This document shows, in pieces, positions 1 through 11,438 of a stretch of 64,000 nt of DNA. Below the pieces are notes generated by a model. That model did not search any database and was not told the origin of the DNA. It worked only from the letters and a program-made list of their open reading frames with translations. Source of the stretch: Bubalus kerabau (taxonomy: Eukaryota > Chordata > Mammalia > Artiodactyla > Bovidae). How positions within the stretch are numbered: the first letter of the stretch is position 1; every line of letters begins with the position of its first letter. Both the position numbers and the translations under genes were made by a program. The stretch lies in NCBI RefSeq assembly GCF_029407905.1, contig NC_073630.1:55453001-55517000 (forward strand). Reading direction: 5' to 3'.

Positions 1-308
1 AAAACTTCTCACAGAAGTGTTTGTTAAAGGTCTAGTTTGGGAATAAATTTTTAAAAACTCACTACCATTTATTCCTAGTCACCTCATTATAATTTAGACA
101 ACTCAAAGGTTGTAATTTCCACTAGTGTGTGTGTATGTGTGTGTGGGGGTATGGGTGGGTGTATGTGCATCAGTTAAAAAGTATAATTTGGCTACTTACT
201 GTCTTTCAAAGATTTCTACTTCTGGCAAGAATCATCACTTTATTTTTAAAAAGCTCTTAGAAAGCAGAGTTTTTATATGAAATTTTTGAAAAGCATTTCC
301 ACCATATT
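1..308. other. unassigned AT-rich flank with TG-rich stretch
   Basis: No gene or recognisable interspersed repeat is visible. A GT-rich low-complexity stretch lies at about 124-170. Confidence 0.5.
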
Positions 309-603
309 AATACAAAAATCAGAGAAGGCAATGGCACCCCACTCCAATACTCTTGCCTGGAAAATCCCATGGGCGTAGGAGCCTGGTAGGCTGCAGTCCA
401 TGGGGTCGCTAGTAGTCGGACACGATTGAGCAACTTCCCTTTCACTTTCCACTTTCATGCATTGGAGAAGGAAATGGCAACCCACTCCAGTGTTCTTGCC
501 TGTAGAATCCCAGGGACAGAGGAGACTGGTGGGCTGCCGTCTATGGGGTCACATAGAGTTGGACACGACTGACGTGACTTAGCAGTTAGCAATATAAAAG
601 TCA
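309..603 (+). mobile_element. BOV-A2 SINE with diverged TSD
   Basis: The body (322-590) has the two related BOV-A2 monomers: the first begins near AGAAGGCAATGGCACCCCAC, then a CACTTTCATGCATTGG linker, then a second monomer ending GACTTAGCAGTTAGCA. Flanks AATACAAAAATCA (309-321) and AATATAAAAGTCA (591-603) match at 11 of 13 bases and are probably a decayed target-site duplication. The (AGC)n tail is eroded. BOV-A2 is a ruminant SINE mobilised in trans by BovB; it encodes no protein. Confidence 0.95.
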
Positions 604-2217
604 CGTTTTTTCAGTTATTTTTTTTTCACTTTAAGACACACATTCTTGTTCTAACAAGGGGCGAGCAAGATACTGCCCAAGAAATACAAGAAGATGAGCT
701 AAATTATAAATTATTATAAAATAACATTTATAACACTTCAAAACAGTAGTTATAGTGAAATATAATTAATGACTTGAAATATATTTTAAAAAATACAGAT
801 ATTTAAGTAGTCTTGATAGTCACTATCTGAAATCCCATAGTATTTGGTAATGTGTTATATGTTTAGTAAATTTGTATAGAAAAAATTAAGTTCATAGTTG
901 TAAGTTTGAACCATTAGTGAAATATTGTCCCTAATCATTAAAGCTTTTCAAATGTTAACAATATTTTTAACAAATGCTCACATCTATAAACCCAACACTT
1001 TAAAAAATGATAAATCAAAGTGTGAGTTCTCAGGACTTGAAAATAGTAAAACTGTCAATGATATTTTTATGACTTTTCCCCATGAGTCTGTATAAATTAG
1101 GTTTTATAAAAGAGCAACTTAAATGGAATTTTAAATACCCATCCTTCAACTGTGTTTCCATAGTTCATGTAATTCAGGCTTTGAAATAGATCCAAGAAAT
1201 TCCAAGAATGAAATTATGACAGAATTATTAAGATACCAGGGTCTTAATAACAATGCAGCTTTTAGCAACTGGATAAATTGATACATCAAAAAATAATTAT
1301 AGAAATGTTAGGCTATAACTTTTAGGATTCACTTTTACCATTCATTGTTAAGACAACCTTTGTGCAGACTTTTAAAATCCAATCTGAAGAGAAACTGTAA
1401 TACTAAAATTGAATTAACATTTAGATAAAAGTAATTTTACTTGGGGATTGAAGAAATAATCTGTTCATAAATTAGTTTACCTGTTTAGAGGGAGACAAAT
1501 GTTTATATAATATCATTAAAAATTGGTAACAAATAACCAGACTGTGCATCAAACATGTTATTCAACCTTTCGATGCATAATTTTGTTAAAAGTCATGACA
1601 TGTAGTAAATAAATCGGTGAACTCATTTTGAGAATTTTTTGTTTCACAACAGTGTGCTAGGATCTGTGTTGTTAAATAACAATATTAATAGTAACAATAA
1701 AGGAGATGAGGAATAAGTGAAGGAGGAGGAAGAGAAATATAGACTACTATCATCCTTGAGAATTATATAGTTGTTTAACATTGCTTTTATATATTTATTA
1801 TTGTGATACCAAGAGATAATTTCTTAAAGCAGCTCTATTTCAGAATTTTACTGCAAACTTTAAAGCAGAGGAACCTACATGAGATAATTCATACTAAAAG
1901 TAAATTCCATTAGAATTTTATTTTTCTAAATTCATTTCATTATCACAGCATGAGCTGAATATATTACTTAATTAAAACTATATTCTGCTCCCCAAAAGGT
2001 ATCATACAATGTACATATGATAATGGTACAATTGCATAATTATTAGCTCTCCTTAACTAAAGCCATGCATGTAACTAATCCGAACTTCCTCCCAGCTTCT
2101 GTAGTCCAAGCAGCTTCTGCAGCTTCTATCCAAGGATAGAGATCCTTGGATTCTTGGATTGTGGAGGATAAAGATCCTCAGATTTTTGCCTGTGGGGTCT
2201 CATGACCCAGCCTGTGC
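604..2217. other. unassigned AT-rich DNA
   Basis: No gene or clear repeat family recognised. A purine-rich tract lies near 1700-1740. A perfect 10-bp inverted repeat with a 4-bp loop occurs at 2128-2151 (ATCCAAGGAT / ATCCTTGGAT). Confidence 0.5.
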
Positions 2218-2402
2218 CCGTGTTCAAATTTCCTTCTTATAAGAAAAAAATGCAGCATTGGATCTGGACCCATTCTAATGGGGTATGTCATTTTAATCTG
2301 ATTATGTTTGTAAAAACCTTATTTTCAAATATTATCTGATTCACAGGTACTAGAAGTTAGAACTCCAACAGGTCTCTTTTTGTACACATTTCTACCCAAT
2401 GT
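2218..2402 (-). mobile_element. MLT1-like MaLR LTR fragment
   Basis: On the minus strand it carries the order typical of mammalian MaLR LTRs: a 'guide' of GGAGTTCTAACTTCTAGTACC, then a short 'AAAATGACATACCCCATTAG' block, then 'TTCTTATAAGAAGGAAATTT'. It is old and diverged and only part of the LTR is recognisable. The sub-family cannot be fixed by eye. It is noncoding. Confidence 0.55.
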
Positions 2403-2879
2403 ACTGTCTTTTAATTATAAAAACTATATAACTAGTATACATCATTAGCCAATTAGTAGAGTAACACGGTAAAAGAGTTGAACAAATTCAATCTTTTTGG
2501 AACAAAGTTGGAGAAGTAGCTCAGAAGGGATATCTCTTACCTTCTTGTACATACTTGCATTAACTCCTCATGTTGTTAGTGATGTATTCCTATACTTTTC
2601 CTCCTGAAGTCCAGAGTCCTTTAGTTCTATCTCTGTAAAGAAAAACTCACTGTAATCAGTTTATTACCCAAAAGTCAGCCTGCATATTATCAATATTCTT
2701 AATACAAAGTCTATGTCCTACAGGAGTTAAAGATATTTATGTAAAAGTTTTTAAGTAAAAGGGGAGAATGAAGCAATAAGTGCTTGAGGGCATTTTGTAT
2801 ATGAAATCAACATGGAATAACTACCATCTTGTTTTGTTAGGTACTTAGAATAGGAAAAAGGAGTACATAATGGCAGTAG

Positions 2880-3508
2880 CTAAAAGACAAAGTGGAAACA
2901 ATGACAGACTTTACTTTTTTGGGCTCCAAAATCACTGCAGTTGGTGACTACAGCCATGAAATTGAAAGATGCTTATCCTTGGAAGAAAAGTTATGACCAA
3001 CCTAGACAGCATATTAAAAAGCAGAGACATTACTTTGCCAACAAAGGTCTGTCTAGTCAAGGCTACTGTTTTTCCATTAGTCATATATGGATGTTAGAGT
3101 TGGACTATATAGAAAGCTGAGCGCTGAAGAATTGATGCTTTTGAACTGTGGTGTTGAAGAAGATACTTGAGAGTCCCTTGGACTGCAAGGAGATGCAACC
3201 AGTTCATCCTAAAGGAAATCAGTCTTGAATATTCATTGGAAGGACTGATGTTGAAGCTGAAACTCCAATACTTTGGCCACCTGATGTGAAGAACTGACTC
3301 ATTTGAAAAGACCCTGATGCTGGGAAAGACTGAAGGTGGGAGAAGAAGGGGATGACAGAGGATGAGATGGTTGGATGGCATCACCGACTCAATGGACATG
3401 AGTTTGAGTAAACTCTGGGAGTTGGTGATGGACAGGGAGGCCTGGCATGCTGCAGTCCATAGGGTCGCAAAGAGTCGGACTCAACTGAGTGACTTAAATG
3501 AACTGAAC
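2880..3508 (+). mobile_element. old BovB-derived 3' fragment (ART2A-like)
   Basis: It matches the 3' part of BovB from 'GTGGAAACAATGACAGACTT' to 'GGGTCGCAAAGAGTCGGACT', ending in a degenerate ACTGAAC tail. It diverges more from the younger BovB copies here (7433-8435, 8759-9440) and carries 'older' variants such as CCTAAAGGAAATCA and GAATATTCATTGGAAGGA, also seen at 6752-7372 and 57180-57710. Frames are broken; it is 5'-truncated and noncoding. Confidence 0.85.
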
Positions 3509-3857
3509 GGAAAACACAAAAAAGGGAAAAGTCCATAAAAATAGAACAATGGGAGGTCCAAGGACCAGAGTGAGAACCTCAGGTAAAACAAACAGCCCTC
3601 CTGGCTAGCCCACTTTATATAGGGCAGGCTCAGAGGGAGGAGAAAAAAACATATAAAAAGAGGAACCAAAATTGAGCCTGGGGCTTCTCTTCTTTTTGCA
3701 TCTTTTCAGTTGGCCCACCCTCACACCTCGAGGATGCATTTTCCTTTGCTTGCCAAATAAAACTGAGCTGTAACACAGAGCTGTAACACTGGTTCATCTG
3801 TCGTTTCAAATTTTTGCTGTAGCGAGACAGAACTGGGGAAATTACACACTCCCCCAA
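3509..3857 (+). mobile_element. solo LTR of an endogenous retrovirus (ERV1-type, bovine LTR-like)
   Basis: The sequence shows an LTR layout: a TATA-like CATATAAAAAG at about 3650-3660, an AATAAA poly(A) signal at 3756-3761, and a U5-like end near GAAATTACACA. A 13-bp unit GAGCTGTAACAC(A/T) is tandemly duplicated just after the poly(A) signal (3765-3790). No primer-binding site or gag/pol follows, so it looks like a solo or truncated LTR. The 5' boundary and TSD are unclear because the LTR abuts the BovB tail. Family assignment is from memory. Confidence 0.6.
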
Positions 3858-5764
3858 GAGTTTACTTAGCTTTTTCATTGTTGTTTATATTATAGTCTTT
3901 GAAGAATTACAAATTATCTTGATGTCTCAGATACATATGGTGTACTGAAAGTATTCAACAATTAATACCCTTGAAGCAGCCCTCAACTAAGATTGATAAG
4001 AATAAAGGAATAAGTAACTCATTCTATCTCAGAATATATCTGGGGTTTTATATCAGCTCTCAGATTAGTTTTCTCTTCTGGATTAAGATCCAGTCATATA
4101 CAATAGTATCTACCTTAATGATATACACTTCATTTACACCCTGTCATTTTTCAGCACCTAATTATGTTCCATTCACACACACCTCACCCCCCCCCCCAAA
4201 TAAACTAATTCATTTAGCATTTTCAACTCAGGCTCCTCTTCTGGAACACTTCAGCGTAAGAGAGTCTACTAGTTTCTTTACCACCTCAACCTCAATATTA
4301 CCTATGTTTTTAGCAACTAGAAATACTTTTTGATAATTTTCCTTTTATAGCTAGGGTTGTAACATAAGCCAAGTTGCTACAGGCTGGGGTATTTTAACAA
4401 ACTCATATATTGTGTTTGCCTTGTCTTTGTGGCATCTTGAGAAAGCACTTCTGAGCAATTTTAAAATGATAAATAAAACTTATTTCAGGGAGTGTACAAA
4501 CAACCTTCACATGGTATACTCACAAAGTTTGCTGCATATAATGAGTAAACTGATGGAATTGAATCTATATTGAAATATTTTATTTATATTTATATTCTAG
4601 CATGTCACTAATCTAACTTCCTTCCTGTTTGAGAACATATTTCCATTGGGGGTTTCTCCTTTGGTTAGTAAAGCACTGAAATATACTAAGCATATTATAT
4701 GTTATTTGCTTCTTTAGTATTTTGCTATTCTGTAAATAAAACTCATATTATTTCAAAGTATAAACAAAGATGTTTTCCCAAAACAAAAAAAATTCTGTCA
4801 AGTCCTCACTATATTTAGTAAAAGTTAAAGTGTAATAGCATACTAAAGTGTGCTTTATTCCATTTTCTCAAAGAATATTCTTGAAACACTAAAAATGGAA
4901 GCCAAAATGATATATCAAAGATACATAAGATACTAATGAAAGCTCTTACAAGACTAACCAATATATCACAAGGTAAAATATTTTCTTAATTATTTCATAA
5001 ATACTTTCTTGATATTGATAATTGTGAATTTGAATTCCACTAAGATTAATGCCAGAATTTAATTTATGTTAATCTATGTTATGCAGCAATTCATTTTGAA
5101 GAGATTAAGGATTATTAAAAGATGCAGCAATTTATGTTTTATGCCTTTGAAGCTGTGGAATTCACTAACCATATATTATGAATCATTTTTCTGAGTCTGA
5201 GAATATTTTACTCATCTATTACTAACTGCCATAATAAACTATATAAAGTATACCTTTGAGTTTCATTGTGTTAAAATGAAAATCCATTTGTCTATCAAAT
5301 GTTCAAGAATAATTCTTAGTGCCTACATACAGGGAAAAGAAAATCCTCATACCATGACTGAAGTGTAACTTGATTAAGAATTTGAGAGTAAATTATTACA
5401 ATATATATTCAAATCTTTATAAATTAAACACATGTTTATATTATTTTGTACAATACTTCCTTAACTAAGAATGAGTATACATTTACATAGAAAAGTATTC
5501 TGAATTATTATTTATAATATTGAAAAAATAGGTAGTCCAAAAGTCTACTAATTTACTTCTGAGGAAACAAATATTTACTATAGCAATAAATTCAATATAC
5601 AGCTATTAAAAAAAACTATTTTGAAATAAATATAAGAATATTTAAGGTATATGGAGAAGAAAATTATTGAACTTTTGGAAGAATGTATATTATAATAAAA
5701 TATTAAAAAATAGAAGATAAACATCATGATGTAAAAGTGTTTCTGAGTATCATTTAAAATTTTA
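3858..5764. other. unassigned AT-rich DNA
   Basis: No gene or recognisable repeat is seen, apart from a poly(C) run at about 4187-4197. Open frames here are short and show no protein-family resemblance. Confidence 0.5.
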
Positions 5765-5800
5765 TTTAAAATTTTTTTTGTTTAGGCTGCATGGCATGTG

Positions 5801-6007
5801 TGTATGCTCAGTCTGTCCAACTCTTTGCTACCCGGTGGAATGTAGCCCACCAGGCTCCTCTATCCATAGAATTTTTCAGGCAAGAATATGGGGTGGATTG
5901 CCACATACTATTCCAAGGGATCTTCTCAACCCAGGGATCTAACCTGTATCTCTTGCACCTTTTGCATTGCAAGTGGATGTTTTACCACTGTACCACTTGG
6001 GAAGCCC
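5801..6007 (-). mobile_element. Bov-tA SINE inside CHR SINE
   Basis: Antisense Bov-tA: the BovA body (CTCAGTCTGTCCAACTCTTTG) runs into the tRNA-like head ending CACTTGGGAAGCCC. Flanks TGCATGGCATGTG and TTCACAGCATATG match at 9 of 13 bases and may be an old TSD lying inside the CHR SINE. Divergence is higher than in the BOV-A2 copies nearby. Noncoding. Confidence 0.85.
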
Positions 6008-6087
6008 TTCACAGCATATGGGATCTTAGTTTTCAGGCGACAGATTGAAATCATGCCCCCTGCAGTGGAAGCACAGAGTCCTAACCA

Positions 6088-6385
6088 CTAGACTGCAGCT
6101 GCTGCAGCTGCTGCTAAGTCACTTCAGTCGTGTCTGACTCTGTGCGACCCCATAGACGGCAGCCCACCAGGCTCCCCTGTCCCTGGGATTCTCCAGGCAA
6201 GAACACTGGAGTGGGTTGCCATTTCCTTCTCCAATGCATGAAGGTGAAAAGTGAAAGTGAAGTCGCTCAGTCCTGTCTGACTCTGAGCGACCCCATGGAC
6301 GGCGGCCTACTGGGCTCCTCTGTCCATGGGATTTTCCAGGCAAGAGCACTGGAGTGGGGTGCCATCGCCTTCTCCGCTAGACTGC
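6088..6385 (-). mobile_element. BOV-A2 SINE with 9-bp TSD
   Basis: The full two-monomer element (6097-6376) lies in antisense orientation, starting with the CTGCTGC tail and ending CATCGCCTTCTCCG. The TSD CTAGACTGC is perfect (6088-6096 and 6377-6385) and both copies belong to the interrupted CHR SINE, proving insertion into it. Confidence 0.95.
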
Positions 6386-6412
6386 CAGAGAGTTCCCTAA
6401 AAGTTAATTATT

Positions 6413-6656
6413 TACTCTTGCCTGGAAAATCCCATAGACGGAGGAGCCTGGTGGGCTGCAGTCCATGAGGTTGCTGAGAGTCGGACATGACTGAGCAACT
6501 TCACTTTCACTTTTCACTTTCATGCATTGGAGAAGGAAATGGCAACCCACTCCAGTGTTCTTGCCTGGAGAATCCCAGGGATGGGGAAGCCTGGTGGGCT
6601 GCCCTCTCTGGGGTCGCACAGAGTTGGACACGACTGAAGCGACGCAGCAGCAGCAG
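6413..6656 (+). mobile_element. BOV-A2 SINE, 5'-truncated
   Basis: It starts within monomer 1 at TACTCTTGCCTGG and ends with a (CAG)n tail at GACGCAGCAGCAGCAG. It lies head-to-head with the antisense BOV-A2 only 36 bp upstream. No convincing TSD was found. Confidence 0.93.
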
Positions 6657-6751
6657 TAGTACAAATCAGATATTCCATGATGCTTATAATACAAAGGCAA
6701 TTTAAATAATGTTTAAATTTAACTTTGATTATTGTAGCTTATTATTGATGG

Positions 6752-7372
6752 TGGAAAAGTAGAAGCAGTGACAGATTTTATTTTCTTAGGCTCCAAATTC
6801 ACTGTCGAAGGTGACTGCAACCGTGAAATTAAAAGATGCTTGGTCCTTGGAAGAAAAGCTGTGACCAACTTAACATATTAAAAAGCAGAAGTATCACTTT
6901 GCCAACAAAGGTCCCTACAGTCAAAGCTATAGTTTTTCCAGTAGTCATGTATAGATGTGAGATTTGGACCATAAAGAAGGTCGAAGGCTCTCAAATTGTG
7001 GTGCTGTGTTAAGATTCTTGAGAGTACCTTGGACAGCAAGGTGACCAAATCAGTCAATTCTAAAGGAAATTAACCCTGAATATTCATTGCAAGGACTAAT
7101 GGTGCAGCCAAAGCTCCAATAGTTTGGCTACCTGATGTAAAGGGCTGACTCATTGGAGAAGACCCAACTCATTGGAAAAGACCCTGGTGATGGGAAAGAT
7201 TGAAGGCAAAATGAGAGATGGCAACAGACAATGAGATGGTTAGATGGCATCACTGGCTCAATAGACATGAATTTGAGGAAACTTGGAAGATAGTGAATAA
7301 CAGGGAACCTGGGTATGCTCAGGCCATGTGGTCACAAAGAGTCGGACATGACTTAGTGATTGAACAACAATG
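6752..7372 (+). mobile_element. old BovB-derived 3' fragment (ART2A-like)
   Basis: Homologous to the BovB 3' region from GTGGAAAAGTAGAAGCAGTG to the ACTTAGTGATTGAACAACAA tail. It carries the same 'older' variants as 2880-3508. A 19-bp unit beginning ACTCATTGGA is tandemly duplicated at 7148-7185. Frames are disrupted by many small indels. Confidence 0.85.
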
Positions 7373-8565
7373 ACATTTATTGTTAATTCACTGTGAACAA
7401 ATTTATTAATAAATTTTTCAAATTAGATCATTCAGTTCAGTTCAGTTCAGTTCAGTCACTCAGTCGCATCCGACTCTTTGTGACCCATGAATCGAAGCAT
7501 GCCAGGCCTCCCTGTCCATCACCAACTCCCGGAGTCACTCAGACTCACGTCCATCGAGTCAGTGATGCCATCCAGCCATCTCATCCTCTGTCATCCCCTT
7601 CTCCTCCTGCCTCCATTTCCTCCCAGCATCAGAGTCTTTTCCAATGAGTCAACTCTTCGCATGAGGTGGCCAAAGTATTGGAGTTTCAGCTTTAGCATCA
7701 TTCCTTCCAAAGAAATCCCAGGGCTGATCTCCTTTAGAATGGACTGGTTGGATCTCCTTGCAGTCCAAGGGACTCTCAAGAGTCTTCTCCAACACCACAG
7801 TTCAAAAGCATCAATTCTTCGGCACTCAGCCTTCTTCACAGTCCAACTCATACATCCATATGTGACCAACATCCATATGTGACCACAGGAAAAACCATGG
7901 GTTTGACTAGCAGGACCTTTGTTGGCAAAGTAATGTCTCTGCTTTTGAATATGCTATCTAGGTTGGACATAATTTCCTTCCAAGGAATAAGCATCTTTTA
8001 ATTTCATGGCTGCAGTCACCATCTGCAGTGATTTTGGAGCCCAGAAAAATAAAGTCTGACACTGTTTCCACTGTTTCCCCATCTATTTGCCATGAAGTGA
8101 TGGGACCAGATGCCATGATCTTCGTTTTCTGAATGTTGAGCTTTAAGCCAACTTTTTCACTCTCCTCTTTCACTTTCATCAAGAGGCTTTTTCGATCCTC
8201 TTCACTTTCTGCCATAAGGGTGGTGTCATCTGCATATCTGAGGTTATTGATGTTTCTCCCGGCAATCTTGATTCCAGCTTGTTTCTTCCAGTCCAGTGTT
8301 TCTCATGATGTACTCTGCATATAAGTTAAATAAGCAGGGTGACAATATACAGCCTTGATGTACTCCTTTTCCTATTTGGAACCAGTCTGTTGTTCCATGT
8401 CCAGTTCTAACTGTTGCTTCCTGACCTGCATACAGATTAGATCATTAATCTTTACAACAATCCCATGACATATGTCATGGTCTTACACCTTTTTTTTTTT
8501 TTAACAAATGAGAAATGTGAGGCTTAAAGATACTAATTGCTTAAGTACATCTGACTGTAAAGATC
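7373..8565 (-). mobile_element. MIR-like SINE split by BovB
   Basis: The right-hand part (8436-8565) reads as antisense MIR (TTAATCTTTACAACAATCCC ... ACAAATGAGAAATGTGAGGC). The left part (7373-7432) has ACATTTATTG and TTTATTAAT, which fit the adjoining MIR segment. BovB sits exactly between them. MIR is an ancient mammalian tRNA-derived SINE; the left arm is the weaker match. A poly(T) run at about 8491-8503 lies within the right arm. Confidence 0.5.
7422..8446 (-). mobile_element. BovB LINE, 5'-truncated, 11-bp TSD
   Basis: Antisense BovB of about 1.0 kb from the (CAGTT)n tail at 7433 to ACCTGCATACAG at 8435. It spans the last part of the reverse-transcriptase region (the complement of the YADDTTLM motif lies near 8220) to the 3' end. 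A perfect TSD ATTAGATCATT flanks it (7422-7432 and 8436-8446). Frames are broken; it is a dead copy. Confidence 0.95.
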
Positions 8566-8758
8566 ATTAGCTTGCTTTCACAAACTATGTTCACAAATAC
8601 ATGCTCACAGCAGTACCTATAATTTAACAAGTTTAAATTTTATGTAAGAGTAAAGTCAAACTGCTCTAGTAAACCAAACAAAAAATTTCAATGATGTTCA
8701 CAAAATTGTTTATTTTTCTTTCATGTAAAATTTCATATATGTGGTTTATAAAGGACTA
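8566..8758. other. short unassigned spacer between opposed BovB copies
   Basis: AT-rich, no feature recognised. It forms the loop side of an inverted BovB pair. Confidence 0.5.
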
Positions 8759-9440
8759 TCGAAGATCATGGCATCTGGTCTCATCACTTCATGGGAAATA
8801 GATGGGGAAACAGTGGAAACAGTGTCAGACTTTATTTTTTGGGGCGCCAAAATCACTGCAGATGGTGACTGCAGCCATGAAATTAAAAGATGCTTATTCC
8901 TTGGAAGGAAAGTTATGACCAAACTAGATAGCATATTCAAAAGCAGAGACATCATTTTGCCAACAAAGGTCCGGCTAGTCAAGGCTATGGTTTTTCCTGT
9001 GGTCACATATGGATGTGTGAGTTGGACTGTGAAGAAGGCTGAGCACCGAAGAATTGATGCTTTTGAGCTGTGGTGTTGGAGAAGACTCTTGAGAGTCCCT
9101 TGGACTGCAAGGAGATCCAACCAGTCCATTCTGAAGGAGATCAGCCCTGGGATTTCTTTGGAAGGAATGAGGCTAAAGCTGAAACTCCAATACTTTGGCC
9201 ACCTCATGTGAAGAGTTGACTCATTGGAAAAGACTCTGATGCTGGGAGGGATTGGGGACAGGAGGAGAAGGGGATGACAGAGGATGAGATGGCTGGATGG
9301 CATCACTGACTTGATGGATGTGAGTCTGAGTGAACTCTGGGAGTTGGTGATGGACAGACAGGGAGGCCTGGCATGCTGGATTCATGAGGTCGCAAAGAGT
9401 CAGACACGACTGAGCGACTGAACTGAACTGAACTGAACTG
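8759..9440 (+). mobile_element. BovB LINE 3' fragment
   Basis: Sense BovB 3' end beginning at CGAAGATCATGGCATCTGG and finishing with a clear (ACTGA)n tail. One frame is open from the start to about 9211, where CTCATGTGA gives a stop in place of the usual arginine codon. It shares about 690 bp, inverted, with 7433-8127. No clear TSD was found. Confidence 0.93.
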
Positions 9441-11438
9441 ATGGGGTCTTGGCTACTTCTTTTTCCTTCTTTGGGAATATCTGTGTGTGATCCTTGTTCC
9501 CATAGTTGAAGATTTTCACATTCTAGCCAGAAGAGGGAAAATGCAGAAGTAGAGTGTCCACATTCTGATGCAATACAAATCTAACAAGCACTATACCCAT
9601 TTATATGCTATTGACCAGGTCTTAGTCAAATGGTAAAACTTAGCTTCTTGAAAGTCTGGATATTAATTTTTATAAGGCCTGAGCATATTCACAATGAAGC
9701 CCTAAGGTTGAACTACATTCATAAAAGTGGAAATAAATATGGGAGGACAATAGCAATCTCTGCCACACCAGCCAGATTTGGAAATGTTCATCTCCTCTTA
9801 GAGGTTCTGATTTGTTTCTATTTTTATTTCACATATAATTAGATAAATTTGAAAGTTTAAATGTATATTCTTGCTATCATCTAATTATTGAGTATTTATA
9901 TTTGTTTGTTATATTTTTCTGTACTAAGCATATCAGTTAATTTTAAAATATTAATCCTTTACCTTGCAAAGTACTATATATATAATCAGAATGGACATTC
10001 TTACTGAAAAGGTGCTTCTGGGATTTGATTATAAATTTGTTCACATCAAAAATAGATTATTTCTATATATGGTTCAAAATTTGAAATTTCACAAAAAGTG
10101 TTTTCCGGATGAGGGTGAAAACTGATATCAGATTGCAAGATAAATTTATGAAATCACAAACAATTTTTTCTTGCACTAAAATAATAATAAAACAATATAA
10201 TCTATTATAATATACAGTAAACATACATTTTATGTGTATTATACTTCAGTTGGATAAATCTTTCTCCTCTTTCCCTCCCTTCATTCTTGTGTGTGTATGT
10301 GTGTATAGAATAAATGATTTTTGTTGACCCATCTTATGTTTAATCCTAATTTTTGTTAAAGTGCAGTTCCAAAATAAGCATACGCAACCATTGAAATCTT
10401 CACCTCAATTATTCTTTCTTCTTATGCATCTAATATGCATCTTGAGCCTTTCTAATTTCAATATGTAAATTTCTTAGGAGTCTCTTTCTATCTGTTAACT
10501 TTTGTTCATGGTAGTTTCTTTCTTTGTTTATTGTCTATTTTTAGATTCTAAGCCATATTTTGCCAGTCTTTCTGAAAATATTGTGGTGTCTATATGAAGG
10601 GTTGTATTAATAAGAATGCATATGGATAATTATTATCTTTTATTAATAATATGACTCAAGTTATTTACTAAAAGTCTAACAGTAGGAAGAAATGAGAGGT
10701 GCATTCAGGGAGAAATCAGTGTCCTTCACCTTGATTTTAAACACATTGGGTTCTTTTTGATTTATTATTACAACCTGGGACTTTTATATCTCCACCCTCA
10801 ATTTACATTCCCAGAAGTTGCTTTGGGTTTCACAAAAGAGGGAGATTTTTGGACATACAAGTAAACAAACTTTTAAAATTATTTTAAACCATGGAGAGTA
10901 AATTTATACATCTGAAAATAAATGCATATTTTGCAAAGAAAAAGAGTTATACTATCTGTTCAAAAAGTTAAGTAGTATGACCTGGATGGGATAAAGTGTT
11001 CAATTTTGTTTGCTTATTTTCAATTGAGCTTATTAATTTTAAACACATAAACATTTTTCTGTTAGGAAGGGTACTGGTTTTCCTCAACATTCCTCACATG
11101 TGTGTATGTAAATATCCACACATTTACAGCTATTTATCTATATTAGACCATGGCAATGCCTGTCTGAGGACTGTTATTATCCACCATCACTAGAAGAGAT
11201 ATCTAAAGGAGATAGAAAAGATGATTGGTAGTGAAAACAAATCTTTCTACCACATACCAGAAAACTGCCATCCTAAGTAATGCAGAGAAAAAACCATGCT
11301 GCTATTAGCGTCATCCCAGTGACTTCTTGGTTCCTAAAACTAATCCTGAAGATGTGTATGTGCATCTCCTTGTTGTTTTGTTCCAGACTGTGTTGTAGTT
11401 TTAATCAGTCAATTGCAAATTCTATGAGGTATTCTTTG
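9441..11438. other. unassigned AT-rich DNA
   Basis: No gene recognised. A segment near 9730-9775 (GGGAGGACAATAGCAATCTCTGCCACA) faintly resembles old mammalian repeat sequence but I cannot name it. A short GT-rich run lies at about 10290-10306. Confidence 0.5.

Larger units (their letters stand above)
5765..6396 (-). mobile_element. CHR-type SINE split by Bov-tA and BOV-A2
   Basis: Three pieces of one artiodactyl CHR-type SINE are visible: a T-rich/GGCTGC part (5765-5800), the tRNA-like core with GGGATCTTAG and CCCCCTGCAGTGGAAGCACA (6008-6096), and the tRNA-head end CCAGAGAGTTCCC (6384-6396). A Bov-tA separates the first two and a BOV-A2 the last two. The order of insertion is therefore CHR first, then the ruminant SINEs. 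Confidence 0.7.

Noticed and set aside
6130..6468. Recurring frames of 60-112 codons across BOV-A2 copies
   Set aside because: The same peptide strings appear at every BOV-A2 in the window because the SINE lacks stops in some frames; it is not translated as a gene.
8746..9306. 186-codon minus-strand frame
   Set aside because: Antisense reading of a BovB 3' fragment; similar frames recur at 45581-46120 and 47364-47732 for the same reason.
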